Shown: positions 59,710-64,000 of the stretch, in pieces
Numbering within the stretch: position 1 is the first letter of the stretch
How the letters are laid out: the number at the start of each line of letters is the position of its first letter
Source: COMBO-56-21 sp963705355
Lineage (GTDB): Archaea > Thermoplasmatota > Thermoplasmata > UBA10834
DNA: 64,000 nucleotides
Reading direction: 5' to 3'
Assembly (NCBI GenBank): GCA_963705355.1
Contig: OY970070.1
Coordinates: forward strand, 558,001-622,000
Position numbers and translations under genes: made by a program
Notes under the pieces: model-generated
What the model was told of the DNA's origin: nothing
The model's database searches: none
Seen by the model: the letters and a program-made list of their open reading frames with translations, nothing else

Positions 59710-59868
59710 ATGGACCAATACCAGTGCAATATCTGCGGGTACGTGTACGATCCGGACAAAGGGGATCCCACCCAGTCAATCGAGCCTGGAACGTCTTTTG
59801 ACGACCTTCCTGATGACTGGACATGCCCTGAGTGCGGTGCCGGGAAGGACGAGTTCACCAAGATCTGA
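59710..59868 (+). CDS. rubredoxin
   Basis: A 52-residue one-iron electron carrier. Cys6, Cys9, Cys39 and Cys42 bind iron in CNICG and CPECG, and the intervening YDPDKGDP and LPDDW segments are classic. It can serve peroxide or superoxide reduction or rubrerythrin-type proteins; a ferritin-like protein is encoded 1.1 kb away. GAGGAG lies upstream of the ATG. Homoserine dehydrogenase begins 76 bases after its stop. Confidence 0.96.
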   Translation: MDQYQCNICGYVYDPDKGDPTQSIEPGTSFDDLPDDWTCPECGAGKDEFTKI

Positions 59869-59944
59869 TTGGATCTGGAAATTCGCAGATGCACAGCTCC
59901 GGCAGCCTATTGCACGGGCTTCGCAATCACGGAAGCGTTCGGAA

Positions 59945-60988
59945 ATGATACTTCGAGTGGCCATAGTCGGCTTCGGGAATGTCGGACAAGAATTCGCTCG
60001 AATGCTTCTATTGAAACGAGACTGGCTGCTCAGAAGAAAAGGTCTCGATGTAGAAGTCCTCGCCATTGCCACCAGATCCAAAGGGTCTCTGCATTCCAAG
60101 ACTGCGATAGATCTGGAGAAGGCTCTCACGCTCATGAGGAGTCACGGGACGCTGACGGGTTTCGGCCCAGAAGTGACGAACGAATCTCCAATCGGAATCA
60201 TCGAGAAGTGCGACGCGGACATGATGGTCGAGCTCACGACCCTGAACATGGAGAACGGAAGGCCTGCCATCGACCACATCAATGCCGCGTTCGAGCACGG
60301 CATGGATGTGATCACAGCCAACAAGGGCCCGATTGCGTTCGCGTACCATGAGCTTCGCGATAAGGCGAGGTCGAGAGGAGTTCACCTCAGGTTCGAAGGA
60401 ACTGTGATGGATGGAACCCCGATCTTCAGCCTCGTCGAGAAGACCCTTCCTGGCTGCGAGATACTCGGGCTGGAGGGCATATTGAACAGCACCTCCAACT
60501 TCGTGCTCGACGAAATGTCCAAGGGTCGGACCAAGGAAGAAGCCATATTGGAGGCGCAAAGAAGAGGTATCGCTGAGGCCGACCCTTCGCTCGACATCGA
60601 CGGATGGGACGCTGCTGCCAAGATCGCCGCTCTTGCGAACGTTTTGATGGACGCTGAGATAACTCCCAACGCCGTCGACAGGAAGGGCGTGAGAGAGGTC
60701 ACAATCGAAGACATCAGGAACGCAGGGAATCAAGGCAAGAAGATCAGGCTGGTTGCATCTGCCAGTCTGGCGGAGGCCAAGCTCAAGCTCGAGGTCAAAC
60801 CTCGGCTGATAGGAGCCGAACATCCATTCTGGTCAGTGGAAGGCACATCGAGTGCAGTGACAATTAGGACAGACCTTATGGGTGACCTGACCATCTTCGA
60901 GAGCAACCCCGGAATCACACAGACCGCTTACGCCGTGTTTTCCGACCTGTTGCTGACGGTGGAATCGATAAGGAACGGGACGCTCTGA
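59945..60988 (+). CDS. hom: homoserine dehydrogenase
   Basis: It reduces aspartate semialdehyde to homoserine, the branch point to threonine and methionine. The 347-residue protein has the NAD(P) fold VAIVGFGNVGQEFA (5-18), VITANKGP near 121, EGTVMDGTPI near 148, GILNSTSNFVL near 178 and the catalytic DIDGWDAAAK segment near 217. There is no fused aspartokinase and no C-terminal ACT domain, so feedback control by threonine at this enzyme is not expected. The ATG at 59945 starts the family region directly. Confidence 0.95.
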   Translation: MILRVAIVGFGNVGQEFARMLLLKRDWLLRRKGLDVEVLAIATRSKGSLHSKTAIDLEKALTLMRSHGTLTGFGPEVTNESPIGIIEKCDADMMVELTTLNMENGRPAIDHINAAFEHGMDVITANKGPIAFAYHELRDKARSRGVHLRFEGTVMDGTPIFSLVEKTLPGCEILGLEGILNSTSNFVLDEMSKGRTKEEAILEAQRRGIAEADPSLDIDGWDAAAKIAALANVLMDAEITPNAVDRKGVREVTIEDIRNAGNQGKKIRLVASASLAEAKLKLEVKPRLIGAEHPFWSVEGTSSAVTIRTDLMGDLTIFESNPGITQTAYAVFSDLLLTVESIRNGTL

Positions 60989-60993
60989 CTATG

Positions 60994-61524
60994 TCACATG
61001 ACCTCGAGGCTGAATTCCATGTTGTCGTAGTAGAATCCTGACTTCGTTCTGTATTCGTACTCTGCACTCAGGATTGTCAGGTGGCCGGCCTCCTCCCCCA
61101 CGAGCCAGTTGAATATCTCTCTCGCATTGTGGTCTTTAGTCTGAGCGCCGGCAGCCCTGTAGTACTCGATTGATTTCTTCTCCACCACGATGCCGACCTT
61201 CAGCACCTCTAGTTCACCGGCATCTGCGCTCAGCTTGATTCGCTTGATTTCCTTGTCCTTGAAGACCGAAACCCGTGGATAGGTCGAAGCAAGTTCCCTG
61301 ATCTCTGCAAGCGAAGCCCAGTTCTTTCCCGCGCTCAATCTCGAGAGCTCGGCATTGAGAATGTCGACATGCCTCTGCTCCTGTTTGACGAGGCTGAGGA
61401 ACGTCTCCTTCGCCCGCCGGTGCTTGACCTTCTCAGCGGCCTCCTCGAAGAATGCCTTGCCTTCGATCTCCATCGCTATTGCGTTCCGCAACACTTCAAG
61501 ATGGCCCGCTTTGCCACTCTTCAT
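60994..61524 (-). CDS. ferritin-like / rubrerythrin-type diiron protein
   Basis: A 176-residue helical protein. Likely diiron ligands are in AMEIEGKAFFEEAAE (17-31), KQEQRHVDIL near 58, VVEKKSIEYYRAA near 120 and GEEAGHLTIL near 150, the E...ExxH...E...ExxH pattern. No C-terminal rubredoxin-like domain is present. It may reduce peroxides or store iron. The ATG at 61524 has GGGAGTG upstream. It ends six bases after the convergent homoserine dehydrogenase stop. Confidence 0.8.
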   Translation of the reverse strand: MKSGKAGHLEVLRNAIAMEIEGKAFFEEAAEKVKHRRAKETFLSLVKQEQRHVDILNAELSRLSAGKNWASLAEIRELASTYPRVSVFKDKEIKRIKLSADAGELEVLKVGIVVEKKSIEYYRAAGAQTKDHNAREIFNWLVGEEAGHLTILSAEYEYRTKSGFYYDNMEFSLEVM

Positions 61525-61621
61525 CTGATCACTCCCTGTGATATCCAGACCATTTGAATGATATAGTGTTTTTGACGAATGGAACGGAACGTACATTAGC
61601 ACATAGGACCTGCGGGGGTTC

Positions 61622-62047
61622 ATGGCCGAGGCGCCGTGGATAAGCACCTTCATCGCACTTGCCCTGATTCCTGTCGCGTTTCTCTTCACGCACGCGTACC
61701 TGAGCGGGAGGAGAAGGCTTCCATATCACAAGGTGACCGGCACAGTCGGAGTCCTTTGGGATCTCAGCCTATCACTATTCTACATGTTGTTCCGCCTGAC
61801 GCGGGCCAATGTCGAGGGAGGTATTCTGGACATCACACCGGGCCTCGTTGTCTACTTCGCCGTACACGGTATTGTGGCGGCCGTCGTGATCGCTCTTGAG
61901 CTTGCCATCCTCGGCACCGGAGTCATTCAATGGAGAACGCACAAGCCAGTGAAGTGGCATAGGCTCCTGTCTAGCCCGCTCTATGTGCTTTGGTTCGTCG
62001 CGTTCCTCTCGGGCGAGATCGTCTATCTGGTTTACTATGTTCTTTAA
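61622..62047 (+). CDS. four-TM membrane protein, DUF420-like
   Basis: A 141-residue protein with four hydrophobic segments. His residues at segment ends (FTHAYLSG, VHGIVAAVV, THKPVKWHR) and a final LWFVAFLSGEIVYLVYYVL recall DUF420 and b561-like proteins, where histidines may bind haem or copper. The role is unknown. The start is ATG at 61622. It stands between a ferritin-like gene and an SDR gene. Confidence 0.7.
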   Translation: MAEAPWISTFIALALIPVAFLFTHAYLSGRRRLPYHKVTGTVGVLWDLSLSLFYMLFRLTRANVEGGILDITPGLVVYFAVHGIVAAVVIALELAILGTGVIQWRTHKPVKWHRLLSSPLYVLWFVAFLSGEIVYLVYYVL

Positions 62048-62053
62048 CCCCGG

Positions 62054-62812
62054 TCATTGCGCGGTGAGCCCGCCGTCGACGGAAAGCGCCGCACCCGTGA
62101 CGAACGAGGATTGGTCAGAAGCTAGGAAAAGCACGGCATTTGCGACCTCCTCCGGCCTGCCGATTCTTCCGATCGGATGCTCTTCGTTCGCTCGTTTCAG
62201 ATAGTTCTTCGGGTCGCTTGATGCACGCACTTCGCAGGCCAGCATCGGCGTGTCTATCGTGCCAGGGTTCACGCAGTTGACGCGGACATTGTACTTGGCG
62301 TAGTCAAGCGCCATCGCCTTTGTCATGATCGTTATGGCCCCCTTCGAGGCACAGTACGCTGGACACGCACGATTTCCGACGAGCCCCGCATCGGACGAAT
62401 TGTTGATTATCGACCCGCTACGCTGCTTCTTCATGTAAGGGATCGCGAACTTGGTGACTAGAAAAGTCCCCTTGAGGTTGGTGTCAAGAACTCGATCCCA
62501 ATCCTCCTCGGTCGTATCCTCAGCCAGCTTCTCAAGGTAGACGCCGGCATTGTTGAAGAGGATATCGAGTTTTCCGAACCTCTCCACAGTGCGATCAACC
62601 ATCCTCTTGGCATCCTCGCTGCGGGAGACATCTCCCCGAATGAACTCGACCTCACCGAGCCTGCCCAGGCTTCGAATCGCCTTCCTGCCTTTCTCCTGCG
62701 ACCTGCCAGTGATGACGACCTTGGCGCCTTCCTTCAGGAACAGCCCAGCCGTGGCGAAGCCCATCCCCTCGGTTCCTCCAGTAATCAATGCGACTCTGCC
62801 GTTCAGCTTCAT
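62054..62812 (-). CDS. short-chain dehydrogenase/reductase
   Basis: A 252-residue classical SDR. The cofactor loop TGGTEGMG is near 12, with Arg in ITGRSQEKGRK that points to NADP. NNAG is near 87, the catalytic Ser in INNSSDAGLVG near 135 and YCASK near 150. It resembles the SDR at 54554-55327, sharing GLVG, the PIGR segment and the C-terminal FLASD-SF-TG pattern. The ATG at 62812 is preferred over TTG at 62821. Confidence 0.9.
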   Translation of the reverse strand: MKLNGRVALITGGTEGMGFATAGLFLKEGAKVVITGRSQEKGRKAIRSLGRLGEVEFIRGDVSRSEDAKRMVDRTVERFGKLDILFNNAGVYLEKLAEDTTEEDWDRVLDTNLKGTFLVTKFAIPYMKKQRSGSIINNSSDAGLVGNRACPAYCASKGAITIMTKAMALDYAKYNVRVNCVNPGTIDTPMLACEVRASSDPKNYLKRANEEHPIGRIGRPEEVANAVLFLASDQSSFVTGAALSVDGGLTAQ

Positions 62813-62889
62813 CGTGCTCAACGCGTTCCCCTATCGGGAAACCAGAAATAAACCTTCCCGCGCCCTCTTGGAGCGCGAGCGGACTTCCC

Positions 62890-64000
62890 TCACTTGGAAA
62901 GGGCAATCGGCAGCGCTACCCTAAACACGCTACCCTTCGACGGGTCCCCTGGCACTCGGTCCTCGACCCAGACCATTCCGTGATATCCCTCGACTATGGC
63001 TCTGACGATCGATAATCCCAAACCGCTTGCAGTCGGACGCTCATCGCCCGCCTGATATCTTCCGAACACGACGTTCTTCTTGGAATCGGGTATGCCGATG
63101 CCGTGGTCGGCTACGGAAACGCACCAGTATTTCCTCGGTTCGATCTGGAACTCGCCTACGCTGACATCGACGAAGACCTTTTCGTGGGGGTCGTACTCAA
63201 TCGCGTTCTCCATGATGTTCGTGTAGATTTCGTTGACCAGCTCGTTGGCAGACACGAAGTACCTGTGGTTTCCGAGCTTGAGGTCAAACTTGACTTCCTT
63301 CTCTGTGTGACTCCGCATCACCTCTGTGATGCTCTCCTTGATTACCTCCCCCAGCTCCACGGGGCCGAGGTTCTGAGCTCCCTCCTCCTCAATCCTGACG
63401 AGCTTGTTGGCCCTCTGGATCAGCCCGCTGATGCTCCAGGCCGATGACGAGGCCCGCTCCAGGTACGCCGCCGTCTTCTCGGGGACGCCCTTGCTCTCAA
63501 TCGCCATCTGGAGATAGCTCGTGACCGCTTGGTTGTAGTTGTTTATGTCGTGGGCGATAATGTCGCCCAGAAACTTGGATCGCTTCGCCTCTTCGACTTG
63601 TTTCTGGAACAAGGTGGCGTTCCCGATCGCGACGCCTGCCAATTGAGAGAACAGCTGCATCGCCTCGATGGTGGAACTGTCTGGTATCCTGTCGTTCTGG
63701 GACTCGTTGACCTCGATAAACCCAATGCTCTCTCCCTCGCGGTTCGTTATCACGAATCTCATGTAGTCGAGCTCGTGCCAGACCGAAGGATCTGTGCGGG
63801 GCTTCGAGATATACTCCATGTTGTTGTAGAAGGGCTCCTCACCTTTGATGAAGTCCTCTGGATTGGGTCTGATGAAATAAACGCCCTCGGCGATCTTCCA
63901 GTTGTCCGTCACGTCCACCTTGAGGCGCTCCCGCGTATAGGTGAACTTCTTGATCTTCCTGTCCCGTTCTCCGCTGTAACCGTAGGTCGCCCTGACGCGG
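62890..64000 (-). CDS. GAF-type histidine kinase (5' end beyond window)
   Basis: The frame is open to the right edge, so the N-terminus is missing. What remains shows the late GAF region (YTRERLKVDVTDNWKIAEG, then VWHELDYMRFV and IGFIEVN), the HisKA helix with His in IIAHDINNYNQA, and an ATPase with NIMENAIEY, DHGIGIP and SGLGLSIVRAI. The WHELD signature ties it to the kinases at 43792-45717 and 50727-52061. Its His is followed by Asp-Ile-Asn-Asn, slightly different from the other two. No TM segment is visible in the part present. Confidence 0.88.
   Translation of the reverse strand, partial: RVRATYGYSGERDRKIKKFTYTRERLKVDVTDNWKIAEGVYFIRPNPEDFIKGEEPFYNNMEYISKPRTDPSVWHELDYMRFVITNREGESIGFIEVNESQNDRIPDSSTIEAMQLFSQLAGVAIGNATLFQKQVEEAKRSKFLGDIIAHDINNYNQAVTSYLQMAIESKGVPEKTAAYLERASSSAWSISGLIQRANKLVRIEEEGAQNLGPVELGEVIKESITEVMRSHTEKEVKFDLKLGNHRYFVSANELVNEIYTNIMENAIEYDPHEKVFVDVSVGEFQIEPRKYWCVSVADHGIGIPDSKKNVVFGRYQAGDERPTASGLGLSIVRAIVEGYHGMVWVEDRVPGDPSKGSVFRVALPIALSK

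Overview
The window reads as a contiguous piece of an archaeal chromosome with moderately high GC, dense genes and short intergenic gaps. Archaeal markers are deoxyhypusine synthase, mevalonate-pathway genes, an archaeal-type RNase P RNA, CheC/CheD-type chemotaxis genes and TATA-like boxes about 25 bp upstream of likely transcript starts. A class II (bacterial-type) HMG-CoA reductase and the overall gene mix suggest a mesophilic member of the Thermoplasmatota. That placement is inference; there is no rRNA to confirm it. I see no insertion sequence, CRISPR array or prophage.

Layout. 1-10.4 kb: lipid and nucleotide housekeeping (mevalonate kinase, HMG-CoA reductase, dolichol-kinase-like protein, thymidylate kinase, cation efflux), two uncharacterised coiled-coil proteins, a CBS protein, deoxyhypusine synthase and an isopropylmalate-dehydrogenase-family enzyme. 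10.5-18.7 kb: tRNA-Leu(GAG), an MttB-family methyltransferase without pyrrolysine, threonine synthase, then an ilvB-ilvN-ilvC-FAH-ilvE operon. The ilv operon is preceded by a structured leader with a 28-codon reading frame very rich in Leu/Val/Ile codons. 18.8-26.7 kb: a full chemotaxis set (cheR divergent; MCP, cheW, cheY, cheB, cheA, cheC, cheD co-directional) with no archaellum genes. 26.8-27.9 kb: RNase P RNA and a decayed second copy of its 3' end. 27.9-41.5 kb: amino-acid and redox genes, two class III aminotransferases, a two-HTH regulator divergent from an APC permease, and a phosphoesterase/nucleotidyltransferase pair. 41.5-41.9 kb: a candidate small structured RNA. 41.9-52.6 kb: a MoxR/vWA protein, two GAF histidine kinases, a DppA peptidase, a desulforedoxin-like protein, acetyltransferases and a molybdopterin cluster whose first gene is an in-frame moaA-moaC chimera. 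52.6-64 kb: M29 aminopeptidase, flavoprotein, SDRs, ferritin-like proteins, sdhCDAB, rubredoxin, homoserine dehydrogenase and a third GAF histidine kinase running off the right edge.

How it fits together. The ilv operon with the separate leuB-like gene, and hom with thrC, indicate de novo synthesis of branched-chain amino acids and threonine. Complex II, ferritin-like proteins, peroxiredoxin, MsrA, rubredoxin and desulforedoxin suggest respiration with handling of oxygen or iron stress. The che operon and three related cytoplasmic GAF kinases give a strong signalling component. The most notable items are the ilv leader, the moaA-moaC chimera, the candidate small RNA and the GAF-kinase family.
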